The notes under the pieces: model-generated | Told to the model about the DNA's origin: nothing | What the model saw: the letters and a program-made list of their open reading frames with translations, nothing else | Databases searched by the model: none | In this document: piece after piece, positions 1 through 11,795 of the stretch | Numbering within the stretch: the stretch's first letter is position 1 | Layout: each line of letters opens with the position of its first letter | Translations under genes and position numbers: made by a program | Assembly: GCA_024663395.1 (NCBI GenBank) | Contig: JANFAH010000003.1 | Span: forward strand, 496,001-560,000 | Source: Pisolithus tinctorius | Lineage: Eukaryota; Basidiomycota; Agaricomycetes; Boletales; Pisolithaceae | Direction of reading: 5' to 3' | DNA: 64,000 nt

Positions 1-1690
1 GCACGACACAGAATAGTCAGTTAAGGTGCCATCGAGGAGTTCCATGCATTCCACCGCCCTTCGATCGCTTTGTGTACATATTATACGTACTCCCACGTTA
101 GCTCCTCTACCTCGGGTTCCTTGTCTCCGTCGCTGTGTATCGTAACTAGTCATTACGGAGAACGTGTTTTCGTACTTTGAGAATGGCTGAGCATCGGACA
201 AGTAACGGTGCGGCCCTTGCCGTATTAGCGTGAGATACCATGGGCGCGCGATGCAGAGTCCTATCTTGTGTTTTGTACACTTATTTTTAGTAGTAAGAAC
301 CCCATCCGGCCTAAAAATTAGCAAGTTTATATGTGGTTAGGACACAAAATTGAACAAGGATAGTCGTGTTGTTCGATCGAGGCAATACGCAGCTTCTTTA
401 AAGGGGGAGGAAAGCTTGTCCTATTCAGCGTGGTTCAAATCAGAAGTGACCGGAACACCGACACCTGAAGGCCATCTTCACTGCTGAACTTGGACTATGC
501 GGGCTTTGAATCAGTGCTGAGCATCTCCATCCCGAAGTTCGATCGCCAGTGGCACTGAGAGTAATTCCTCACCAGTCACCTGTTACCAGATGTGTGGCAG
601 CTGAGTGCGCCGGCTGCACCCAAGCCAACAGTCAAATGTGACAACTTCGCAAAAATTATCTGGTATCCCGTGAAGTCGCACTGGGGAGTCGGAAAGCCGT
701 CATGCCCAATTGTCCCTGTTGGTTCCGAGGTCCATTAAGAACCCCGCCTCCGGGATTCTTAAGAAGGCTTCTGAAGGTGTTATCGCATGAAATTATACCC
801 GAAACTTTGAGGCTTGAGCATGGGGATTCGGAAGGACTGGCTTTACGTGAATCGAATGCTTATCCACTGGCACTGAACATTCTCTATTAGGTTCGCGCCT
901 ATCACGAAGGAAGAAGTGGTAACGGCTCCTCGTCTGTTCTTACTCGTCAGCGCCTTTTTTTGTGTGTTGTAGAGTGCAATTACTTAATCTAATCTTCCGC
1001 TGTAAAATTTACGTGCAGGTGCTTCATCCGGAGGCAGAACTGCCAGAGGATGTAGACAGTCACTAGGCGCTTCGGTCACTAAATGTTACGAGGAAGTGTA
1101 TGATCCCCTATAGCGCTCCGCAGTATGATCGAGTACCGCGAGCGGCGTGCGTACAAATTTCAGCACATTTTACGGCATCAGTGCGAACGCGCCATCGTAT
1201 GCGTATCGACGTGTAGCTTGAACAGAGGTTTACAGGACACGGAGCCGGGATGATATTGCAGAGTCACGAGCTCCAGATGATGATCATCGATCGATCATCC
1301 ATGCAAGATGACGGCGCAGAAGCATGCCATCCACCCTATGCTGAACTCATGTTGTGACACATTGACATCAGTGCTCCTATCGGACTAGTTGGACAGAATG
1401 TGCGCGCTCGCCAACCTTGGGTCCCAAACTCGTCCAGTCCTGTTGAGATCTATCAGGCTACGCCACCCAGAATGTGTCCATCTGAAAGTCAAGGTTAAGT
1501 GTCCCCAAACAGCTTTTGGTTAATAGCGCGATACACAAGGAGACTAGTGTATAGTCACATCCTACGTCGATACGTTTGTCCATAAGTTTTGGATAACAGT
1601 TTTGTATGGAACACACGAATATTGCAGCCATCTATCATTCAGTCCTGGTACACATGATGGTTTTCAAAGTTCTCTCGGGAGCGTTTTCCC
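1..1690. other. Non-coding stretch, no gene recognised
   Basis: No reading frame here shows recognisable protein features. The longest forward frame (702-890, 62 codons) has no family signature and no splice context that would extend it convincingly. The stretch has ordinary base composition and contains the 3' flank of the minus-strand gene that ends at 1691. I see no repeats or RNA gene. Confidence 0.5.
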
Positions 1691-4600
1691 TCACTTCAGC
1701 TTGTTCAATATCGAGGATCCCTCTGTGGAAAGGTTGTTGAGTGTTACAGATTATTACCATAGTTTTAGATTCAAACACAAATGAAGAATACTCACTGTTC
1801 GCTATTGTTTTCACCCCTCTTTCAACTTGGGCTCTCGCATCCCTGCCTGCGACGTTCTCAACGACGCTCAGAGCTCTCCCTGCAAGAGTCCCTCCTCTTG
1901 TATTTCCGTCGTTCTGACCGTTCGGGTTGTAGTTGTAGTTGCCATACGTGGTGCCGCCATAGGAAGAGTCCTGCGCATAAGGCGCATAGTACCCCGACGA
2001 CTGAGGATGGGCCGCTGGACCTTGATATAGAGTAAGTGAGAATAGCATGTCAGCACCAAGGAAGAAAGGGACAGATACAGACACAGTGGACAGATACCCA
2101 CGAGGTGGAATTGGTGGTGGTGGAGAGCTCGGTCCTGGTAGATTTGTATAGGAAGAATACGAATGGGGATGAATCGGTGGAGCTGGCGAGCTCCCATAGC
2201 GATGAGGCAAGTGCGGCCCCATCGGAGGTGGACTGCTTTGGTTCGGATAATAATGTTCAGGTGCGGGCATCGGTGCAGAAAAGTCTACGTGGCCCTGACC
2301 ATGTCCACTACCCCATCCACCTAACGGTGAGTAGGGTACAAAGTAGGGATCTTGTGGTGGTCCAGTTGTAGGGTTGTACGGAAGTCCAGCTGGCGGGGAG
2401 ACGGGTCTTCCCACTATTTGGGAAGACGCGGTAGATGGACGGGGTGAGTGCGCCTGGGACTGTGAGACCGGCGGTACCGTAGAGCTAGGCATAGGCATCC
2501 TCAGTGGGCCACCATCAGGAGAGTGATGCAAGTGAGGCTTTGTCGAAGGTGACGGGGGTGCAGGTGGGCGCGAAGACAAATCCACAGAAGGCAAACGTGC
2601 AGACGCAGTAGAGGATGTGGGTCGACTGGATACATTGGGAGGGGGCTGCGGGGAAACTATCGGGCGAGTGGACATGTTGACCGGAACCGGATGTGCAGAG
2701 ATTGACTGGGGTGATGGAAGGCTGCCACTCACAGCCATTGACATTGAGGCAGGGATGGACGATGCGGAAATAGAAGGATTCCTGGCTGGGACAGGGGGTG
2801 GCGGACCAGATGGAAGCGGTGCGTTCATGCCACTCCTGCCAGTAGCGAGTGACATATGTTGCGTCTGTTGAACGACGTCCTCAATTGAGTAAGGAGGAGG
2901 AGCATCCTCGATAGCACCGCTCGTTTCTGCGCCCTTCCACTTGTGATACGCTTGGCCAGCTTCTAATGTATGCATTTGAACGCCGAGGTCTTCATAGTGT
3001 GGTCTTGTCGACCAATAATCTTGCAATTCCTTGACAGGGAAGGTCTCCATGAGGACCCGATCTCCGTGAAAACCCTCAGCAGCGAACCCAGCAATACGCA
3101 TGTACCAATCCGAGGGAAGGTCACGTCCATCTACATCGAGCGCTATGAAGTTGAAATTAGGGTGCACGGGCAGCTGTGAGGATTTGGACACGACGGGCAT
3201 AAACACCTGTGCCTTCATCATATCTGCAAATAAAGGCAAGGTAAAGGCAGCCGGCTCGTCATGCAAACAGCTGGTAGGCACCAAGTGAGAAGAACGTACT
3301 CATCCCACATGGCTCCATAGATCGTGCGCACTCCTGCACGACGAGCATTGTAATATTTGCTTCCATAGGAATCTGCCACCATTACGCTTAATGCCATTTA
3401 GGCCCCACTTTCCCTGGGAGAGGTTGTATCCCTGCACGAATGAACTTCATACTTGGAAAATACACAAGTAAGGAAAGGGCACGTACACTTCCCCCAGGCA
3501 AGACGACAGGGATGTAGTCTACTTTCTTACCTGTCTCCTCCGAGAACTTTCTGAGGTAATCTGCATCCGCCTTGACGCGCTCTTCTCCCCATCGGTCTGC
3601 ATCTTGTTCGTTACCATACCTTCCGACGGTCCACGGACTGATAGCGTCAAAAACATCTGTCCACATACTCACGAAGTCGGGATTCCGATCGGCGTCGGAT
3701 GTTCGATGTCCTCCAATGCCCTGGAACGCCAGCCATAAGGTATATCCCACCAGGAGTATTGGAGCGGAAAAATGACCCTATCGAGCGTACGAGCTCAGGA
3801 CTGTGGTTACGGTCGTTGAAACCGAAGCCTATACAGCGCATCAGCTGTTTGCAACAATTCGACAAGTCCGAGAGAGGACACAACCCCATAAAGCGACCAC
3901 AGGTCGTCCATTTTCGCGTAAGTAGTTTGGACTGTCAAGAATGCGCTGGTCGCGAAGAAGGTGGATCCAATCTTGTTCCAGAACATGTTGGACGCGGTCA
4001 GGGGATACGCCTGAGACATCATACCTGCAACAGGCCACGCCCAGCACAAGTCAGTGAGAAGTAAATGGGCGCATAGATTGTCCAAACGGACATGATAGCA
4101 AAGACTCTCCCCTCCGCTTCAGCGGCTTCCCTGACGCGTTCCCCAACTTCATCCCTGACACGCCGTATTCCCTGACTCCCCCTCTCTACATCACATTCGC
4201 CGGCGAAGCGTTGCAGAAACGCGCCATCGACACCATGAAGAGCCATCCAATGGAAATGACGCCTGACTGTCTTTGGGTGACGCGATGAGAACACGAAGGC
4301 CGGTTGACCATCTGCCATGTTGAGCCCTTGGAGAGGAAAAAGCTCCGAGGGGGAGTATTCGGACGTGTCTGGCCATAGGTCGACATTGGGGCGGCCGCCT
4401 TGGGAGAGGATGCCGCTTGTCCAATGAAGCCATCCGTGGTGCCCTGTTTGAACGGGCGACAAGGTGCATCAGCGCGGAACTGGAAACCAACTGGATGAAT
4501 GTATACCTGGATAGATGGGTTCTCCATCACCTGCACAAGTGAACCTGGCGAAATAGCGATCAGTGATTGGTGAAATACTGCGTTTTGGCACCTGGGTGCG

Positions 4601-4820
4601 ATGGCTTTTGGACCGCCACCTCAGCCAGACTCCAATGTACCATCAGTTGGATTGAGATGTAAACACTTACCACCCCTGGTATCCAACGAGGACCTTGTCC
4701 TGTATAGTTTTTGGGTTCGCTCTGCCCGATAACGAAGTGAGTCAGTTACCCTCTGTCGAGCCTGGCGTCGTGGCCAAGTTACCTTCTCAATGTTCGCCCT
4801 TGGTGCTCACTTCCGTGCAT
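1691..4820 (-). CDS. GH71/99-like glycoside hydrolase with proline-rich C-terminal tail
   Basis: Conserved blocks in order on the minus strand: KVLVGYQGW then FTCAGDGEP (4,690-4,520), DTSEYSPSELFPL and HPKTVRRHFHWMALHGVDGAF (4,380-4,230), an EGRVFAIMYDVSG block (4,110-4,000), YLMAGVPGHWRT (about 3,740-3,700), FDAISPWTVGRYGN (3,650-3,610), DYIPVVLPG (3,520-3,490), RRAGVRTIYGAMWDEYDEGT (3,345-3,205) and LDVDGRDLPSDW (3,140-3,105). These match the 'GH71/99-like' (xylosidase/arabinosidase-annotated) family. The acidic DEYDEGT motif, probably catalytic, is kept. About 330 residues of proline/serine-rich sequence follow (2,900-1,930), with PPPYS motifs, then a short helical C-terminus ending GVKTIANKGSSILNKLK. 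Introns include 3,286-3,221 and about 1,765-1,715. The first exon (ATG at 4,820) is tentative, and I see no clear signal peptide. A one-base frame break lies near 3,207, just after DEGT. The substrate cannot be told from sequence. Confidence 0.75.
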
Positions 4821-5104
4821 GATTGGGTTGTTCGAGTGGCCGCAGTCACACCACGGCTGAACTTGTTGCGGAGGCTGGCATAGCCATGGAGTCGGACTCA
4901 GTAACAAAAGCTTACACAACGTCACCAACTAGGGCACGTCGCAGCCCTGATGGCCTGATGATTGTCAAGCAATTGATTCCCCTGGCTGTGCAGTTCGTGG
5001 GGTGTAGGCTGGCCTAGGACCAGTTTGATCCGGAGGGATACGTATATCGCTGGCGTCCTGCCCTTCTCCCAAGCGACACTCTTGCCAGCCAGACGGAACG
5101 AATA

Positions 5105-8100
5105 ATGGGACAAGAAACGCCTACAGAGAAGCATCATTTTTTCAGTTTTCGAAAAGCATGGGGCACGCCGATCGTCTCGATCGCTTTCCAGTCGCTCATA
5201 TTTCTTCGCAGAAAGACAGTGCCAATTCGGATGAAGCTCAGTCCAATCAGGCTCCTCACGATAAAGAAAGGTCTCCAGCGTGGCCAAGTTGGCTTGGAGG
5301 GGTACGTGTCCTGTTCAATGGGGAATACATTGTGCTGATGTAGTTAAAGCATTCGCGATCCTCCACTAGTCACTCAAAGGATGGTCAGAAGGCGAGAGCT
5401 GAGGTGAAGGAAGACGAGGGTGGTCGTGTGGTTTTAACAACTGTTCAGGTGTCCGTACAAAAGGATGAACATCAAACAGAATCTCAAGGTAGTCAACCTC
5501 CAGCGCCTGTACTTCGTGAGGACCCGAAGGCACGTTCCAGCCCCAAGAAGAGGTATCGCGATCGTTGACTATGTGTACTATCAGGATGAATCTGCGACCA
5601 CCCCAAAACGTGCGGACGCCGTGACCGTGGACCAAGCGATCGACAACGCTCAGAAGGGCGTGGACAAGTTGAATCTTATCCCGGGTCTTGCAGCAAGGCG
5701 CCGCCAACACCGTCGGGATGGCAAGCACCGCGATGAATAAGATAGATTCCGTAGACTCCTACCTAGCGCCCTTGAAAATCTTCAACTCGGTCATTACCAC
5801 CATCGCTGGGGTGAGCTGGGTTCAAAACATGTTAACTGTCCAGATTTGTCTGAAGTGTCTATAGCTCCATCCGTATGCTGCTATTGCGTTGGCAGCTTTG
5901 ACGACCGCCTCCAATGTAGGTGCTAGTTCATGGTCTCTTCTGCATACCGATTCAGGGTCTTATGTCTTGGTAGCTGATACTTGCGCAAGCGACTCTCGAT
6001 GCTACCTATACATGACCTTCTTGCCAAAGTTTCAAATGTTTATCAGTTCCTCTTGGGAGATGGAGTGCTTGCTAGAGTGACCTCAATGAAGGACACATTA
6101 GCGCAGACTGCGCAGATAATGCACGAGTGCTCTCAGTTCATTAGCAACTATTCAGAGACGAAGAATTTTTGTATGTTGATCGCTCGCACCTGTTCCCGAT
6201 CTCCATCTCTGACGACGCTGTAACAGGGATCAGACTAGGAAAGAATGTTCTTACCGAAACGAAAACTGCAGTCACCCGTTATAACGATGCGCTGGATGGC
6301 GTGATGCAGCGATTTCGCGATGTTGCTGTACGGGACATTCTTGAAGATGTTGGCCGCATTGGTAAGCTTTCAACTCGTCCATTTCGTTGCGCTCTGAACT
6401 CGCCATGTGCCTGTTTTCTAGGAGACGATTTACAACTGGATGGTCTGGCCTACGCAGCAGGCGCCGGGCTAAATACCACCAAGAAATGTCCTCGAAGGCA
6501 CGAGAACGGAAATTCTTTCGGAGATCGTAGACTGGATCAATAGTCCTGAAGTTGACTCTCCCCGCGTGTTTTGGCTTTTTGGCCAAGCGGGCACAGGCAA
6601 ATCAAGCATCGCTCATACCGTCGCCATGAGATTCAAGGACTTGGGGAGACTCGGCTCGTGCTTCTGCTTCGCTCGCGATCGCCAGACGGAACGTCGTCAC
6701 GAGAAGATGTTCACTACTATTGCACGCGACATGGCCGGTCGCGATTTACTGTTTAGAGCAGCACTGGCCGAAGCGATTGTCAGTGACCCCTCGCTCAGGA
6801 CTACCCCTGACGTCACCCAACAGTGGGAGAAGTTGATTCGAGAGCCTCTGTCGAAAGTTACAGACACTGCGTTAGGAAATGTCTTGATCGTCATCGATGG
6901 GTTAGATGAGAGTGGTGGGGAGGCAAGCCGGGAGTATATTCTTAAGATTCTTGCGTCAGCGCAGGCTGAAGGGTTCCCTTCAAGTATCCGCATTTTCATC
7001 TCATCTCGCCCGCTGCCTGACATCCAAACCGCGCTCTCTGGTTCTTCGCATGTGAAACTCAGGCCTATGGATACCATCCCTCCCGAGTCAACAGAACGCG
7101 ACATACGCATGTATATCTCGGAAAAGCTACGCAACTTGGGCGATGACTTCAACGACGAGGACGTCACTCACCTTGCGCAGAAGTCCGATGGCTTATTTGA
7201 ATGGTCTCGTCTCGCTTGCGAGTTCATCAGATCCTACAAGGCAGGTGTCACTCCGAAGGAGAGGTTTGAGGACCTCATCTCAGCTCACACCCGGAGCCTG
7301 GTAAACCTCTTCTGGACTGAGATGTACCGTGTTATTCTGGCAGATATCATGGACGACTCTCCGAAAGCAGTTGGCTCGCTTCCACTCCGTCATGCGACAA
7401 ATCATGTGGACGTTGGAAGCCCCTTTCTCTGGCATCCCTGAATACAATGCGTCGCGCTTTCATCGATCGTACAGACCGCTTCAAGGTGGAAGTCATTCTT
7501 ACTTCCATGGCGTCCCTGTTCAGCGGCATCGCTGATACAGTCGATTCCTGTTCGGCCCCTGCACTCATCTTTTTATGACTTCCTGACAGATGAGAAGCGA
7601 AGTGAGAAATTCCATGTTGATGCTTCGAATGTGCACGCAAACCTAGCGACCGGGTCGCTTCATGTCATGCAGGAAGGCTTAGCGGTTCAATATTTGCAAG
7701 TTGGAAAGTTCGTACATGCGCAACTCTGAGATCAGCCATCTGGCCGAGCGCATAAAAGAGTGCATCCCAGACCTATTTGTCGTATTCCTGTCGATTCTGG
7801 CACACCCACGTTAGGGAAACGAAGTTCGATGCACATCATAGCCGCAGAGGTGAAGGCGTTACTCGCTAACGAGCGAAGTGCTGTTTTGGCTGGAGGCACT
7901 AGGTCTTCTCGACTGCGCTTAGCAACGTTCCTGAAGCTCTAACCGCTGTGCTCGGTTGGCTAGATGTGAGTGACCGATTTCCCTGCAAAACGCGTGCTAA
8001 CTTCAACCTTGCTAGGGTCACGATGGCTACGAAGACGCCAGTAGCGGTTGCGAGAGACACCATTAAATTTGTGAGGCGCTTCAGCAGCACCATCGTGCAG

Positions 8101-10492
8101 AGTACTCCACATCTGTACCTATCTGCGCTTCCGTTCTCGCCTGCCAATTCTGTTTTGGCCACACGATTTGCCAAGAAGTTTACCCGACTTCCTCATCTCG
8201 CTCGAGGGCGCGACCTAGACTGGTCAAATGTTCAGATCGTTATGGAAGGACACACTTCCTATGTGTGGTGCGTTGCGTTCTCGCCTGATGGGAAGCGGAT
8301 TGTATCGGGCTCGGATGACCTCACTGTCCGGATATGGGATGCCTGAGACTGGACTGCAAGTAGGGAAGGACATAGACGGACATACCGATACTGTCCTCTG
8401 TGTCGCTTTTTCACCCGATGGCAAACTCATTGCCTCATCTTCTGACGACAAAACGATCCGTCTTTGGGATGCAGCCACAGGCGACCAGCGTGGTAAACCC
8501 TTCGAGGGACACAAGGGTGGTGTCATGTGGGTTTCGTTTTCTCCTGACGGTCACTTGTTGGCGTCCGCGTCATCCGACAAGACCGTCTGCGTCTGGGATT
8601 TGGAAGCCGGCACTCGACTCGGTCCTCCCTATGAGGGACACACAGAAGATATATACGCAGCCACTTTCTCTCCCGATGGCAAACGGATTTTATCGGGCTC
8701 AGATGATAGCACCATCCGTATATGGGACGTGGAAACTGGTTCACATGTCACAACGCTCGAAGGACATACCGGCGGCTGTCTATGGCGTGGCATTCTCCTC
8801 ACGACGGGAAGCTCATTGCGTCGGCTTCTGAGGATGAGACCATACGCTTGTGGAATGGAGAGACGTATGCACAAGTGGGCGAGCCTTTGGAAGGTCACAC
8901 TGACGCAGTCCAGTGTATCACTTTCTCACCGGGCAAGCAGACGGATAGCTTCGGGTTCCGAAGACGGAACTATTCGTCTTTGGGATACAGAAACCGGGAA
9001 ACAGGTCGGCAATTCCTTTGTGGGACATACAGACGCCAGTTCAATCTGTTGCGTTCTCGCCCGATGGCAAACGCATTGTGTCTGGTTCGGACGATTTCAC
9101 AATACGTGTGTGGGACGTGGAAAGCGGACTGCAAGTCGGAAGCTTCACCGAAGGACATTCTGGTGTTTCCTTCCCGGTCACTGTTTCCCCGGATGGTCTG
9201 CAAATTCTGTCAACACCAGGCGACAACACGATATGCCTGTGGGACTCGAAGACAGGTGTTCAAATTGGCAGTGCTTTCGAAGGGCACACCGAACCGGTCA
9301 ACGCCATCGCCTTCTCACCAGACGGTAACCAGATTGCCTCAGGTTCAGCAGATGGAACTGTCCGTTTATGGAATGTGAAGGATGGAACGCCGAATGGTGC
9401 ACCATTCGAAGGGCACACTGATGGAGTGCGTTGTGTTGCCTTTTCGCCTGACGGGACTCGCCTCGCTTCCAGCTCGTTTGACTCCACCATTCGTATGTGG
9501 GATGTATCAACGGGCAAAGCGGTAGGTACACCGTTCAAGGGTCACACTGAATGCGTGTGCGGGGTTGCTTTCTCACCAGACGGGAAGCGGCTGGTCTCGT
9601 GTGCCCATGATTCTACTCTCCGTATATGGGATGTAGACACTGGTTCACAAGTAGGCAGCCCACTCAATTCTGATGGATGGAACTGTGGGGTTGCATTCGC
9701 TCCTGACGGCAAGACGATCGCGTCAGGGCAGTGACGACGATTATGTCTTTATATGGGATGCAGAAACTCAAGCGAAACTTCGGGCCCTCGAAGGGCATAT
9801 CCACTGGGTGAAGACGGTTGCCTTCTCACCTGACGGTACTCGAATCGCATCAGGCTCCGATGACCATACCATTCGCCTTTGGGACTCCCAAACGGGCGCG
9901 TCTATTGGGGATCCTTTGAAGGGACATACCAGTGGGGTCGAGTCAGTTGTCTTCTCTCCGGACGGCAAGCACATCATATCTAGTGCCCGGGACTGTACGG
10001 TACGCGTATGGGACTTGGAAGACTGTCCCGTCCACGAACCCACGGAACTCATATCTTTCCCTCCAGAAAGTGAGTATGCGGTGTCATTCTCATTCAAACT
10101 TTTCTTGACATACAACACAGACATGGACACGACTCATAAACTTCACCCCGATCCTTTGAACGCAATTTCCCCCTGACAATCCATGCAATGATACCAAGCA
10201 CGTTAAAAAATACCCAGTATACTTCTCCTTTACCCCGGATCATGCATTGCGCGATGCCGAGAAACTTTTTGACGGTGTTGGTGACGTCAAGGACTGGCGG
10301 GATATGATTCGAGTAGAGCCCGATGGGTGGATTGTGGGGCCTCAGAAACGTTTGCTGTTATGGGTACCCCTGACATACCGGTCATCACTTCGGTTGTTGC
10401 GAAACACGCTGATGATCCCAAAAGGTGGAATGGAGTTGGATCTAAGTGATATGGCTCACGGGGATGTATGGCAGGAATGTTTCGTGGAGTGA
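5105..10492 (+). CDS. NACHT-WD40 NLR-like STAND protein (copy 1)
   Basis: This is a signal-transducing P-loop NTPase of the fungal NLR type, the class that includes Podospora HET-D/HET-E non-self recognition proteins. The proposed start (5,105) opens with a Lys-His-His-Phe motif, as in the paralogue at 38,940. A charged N-terminal region and helical bundle follow (5,690-6,500: [20 protein letters not shown], then a [14 protein letters not shown] helix). The NACHT domain has Walker [10 protein letters not shown] (about 6,584) and Walker [13 protein letters not shown] (about 6,880). Then come [16 protein letters not shown] (7,180), a linker with [11 protein letters not shown] (8,110), 14 WD40 units (8,240-10,020) and a C-terminal cap ending [16 protein letters not shown]...[12 protein letters not shown]. 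Frame breaks occur near 5,690, 6,000, 7,440, 8,345, 8,800-9,050 and 9,733, so as read it is not one open frame. These may be sequencing indels or real decay. The effector function of the N-terminal domain is unknown. Confidence 0.85.
8240..10020 (+). repeat. WD40 repeat array, 14 diverged units (NLR copy 1)
   Basis: I count fourteen units of about 43 codons with the pattern GHT...[21 protein letters not shown], enough for two seven-bladed propellers. The units are clearly diverged from one another at DNA level and contain many CpG dinucleotides. Unit 12 (about 9,660-9,765) has lost the GHT lead-in and reads [20 protein letters not shown]. Several unit boundaries are crossed by frame breaks (8,345; 8,800-8,950; 9,045; 9,733). 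Confidence 0.85.
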
Positions 10493-10624
10493 TAACAGAC
10501 TGAGCATTACCTCGGTTTTGATACCCTCTGTGTAGTACTTCTATCAAATGTATATTTAGTTCGAAGTTTCACTGGAACTAACTTGAGTTCTGTTACTGTA
10601 ATACAATCTTGGGGCGTACCGACC

Positions 10625-11504
10625 ATGGACGAGACCGCCAGGGAACTTGCAGCAGTTGTCGTCAACAAGTTAGATTCGTAAGTTAAAAGCTTCCAAACTT
10701 TCACCGTGCGATATCGATGGCATTTCACCCCGACCTCCAGAATACCGCCAAACGCCCGACTACTCATTGCAATCGCTGGGTTCCCCTGCGTCTGGGAAAT
10801 CTACGCTAGCTGTCTTGGTTGTCGACCACGTCAATGCGCTGTTGGCAAACGCAAATACCGAGCACCGAAGTGATGCGACTCCACTCCCCCAGGCTATCAT
10901 GATCGGTCTCGACGGCTGGCACCTTACTCGCGCACAGCTCGATACCATGGAAAATCCTAAATTAGCCCACGATCGTCGTGGAGCACATTGGACGTTTGAT
11001 GCTCAATCCTACGTCTCGTTCGTTCACCTCTTGCGTGCCCCTGTCTGTGAGAGCACTATAGTGATCACCGCTCCCTCGTTCGACCATGCACTCAAAGACC
11101 CAACGCCCGATGCAGTGGCTGTTTATCCTCACCATCCGCATCGTAGTCATCGAAGGTCTGTACACGATGCTTGACGTTGACGTGTGGAGAGTAGCTGCTG
11201 AGGCGATGGATGAGCGGTGGTGGGTTGACGTTGATTGGGAAATCGCAAGGGAAAGATTGGTCAAGAGACATGTCCTCACTGGTGTCGCAAAGGACATGCA
11301 AGAAGCCAATTGGCGAGCCGACGAGAATGATGGACCAAGTGAGTGACGTCACGACGACGTTGGCATTCGATCTTCTTCTGGCATCTCTACACAATTGCAA
11401 GTTTGCTGACCTCTTGAATAGATGGGAAATTTATAGTTGACAATTTGTACAAGCCAACACGGAATGTTAGAAGCATTGATGACCCTTTGTATACCCTTCC
11501 GTGA
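10625..11504 (+). CDS. P-loop kinase, uridine kinase/phosphoribulokinase-like
   Basis: The first exon (10,625-10,679, MDETARELAAVVVNKLDS) is followed by an intron with GTAAGT donor and CCAG acceptor (about 10,680-10,740). The second exon gives RLLIAIAGSPASGKSTLAVLV, a Walker A motif GSPASGKST. Then come a Walker-B-like IMIGLDGWHLTR with a GWH segment, RRGAHWTFDA, IVVIEGLYTM, ERLVKRHVLTG (lid-type arginines) and, after another short intron (about 11,340-11,420), GKFIVDNLYKPTRNV. The order matches fungal YFH7-type proteins of the phosphoribulokinase/uridine kinase family. The substrate is not evident. Two frame breaks are needed to read it: an extra G at about 10,783 inside the Walker A lead-in, and another near 11,120. 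It starts only about 130 bases after the NLR stop codon and converges on the GH55 gene. Confidence 0.75.
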
Positions 11505-11795
11505 ATGTAGTCGTGAGTGACGTTGATCGTACTCGGTCTTCCTAGCTCGATGGAATGTAGATACAATCTGTATGATGCTGTCCTAAGTATCTTGCTGCCT
11601 CCGACTATTGGAACAAGCCATGCTTCTCTAATTTCAACAACTACGTATCGATGTATATTATATCTCGTGACACATACGGGACGGAAAAGGAGCGAAGTTT
11701 AACAAATGAGTGGAATCAGACTACCTAACGCTCGGTTCGATCGTAAAAATTCAAGAAAAGAAACAAAATAAACCAATACTCTAGATATCAACTGA

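Noticed and set aside
702..890. Small forward frame of 62 codons
   Set aside because: No family, no splice context and no start-site evidence; length is within chance expectation.
1781..2371. Forward open frames at 1,781-2,371
   Set aside because: They are antisense shadows of the proline-rich minus-strand exon of the GH71/99-like gene.
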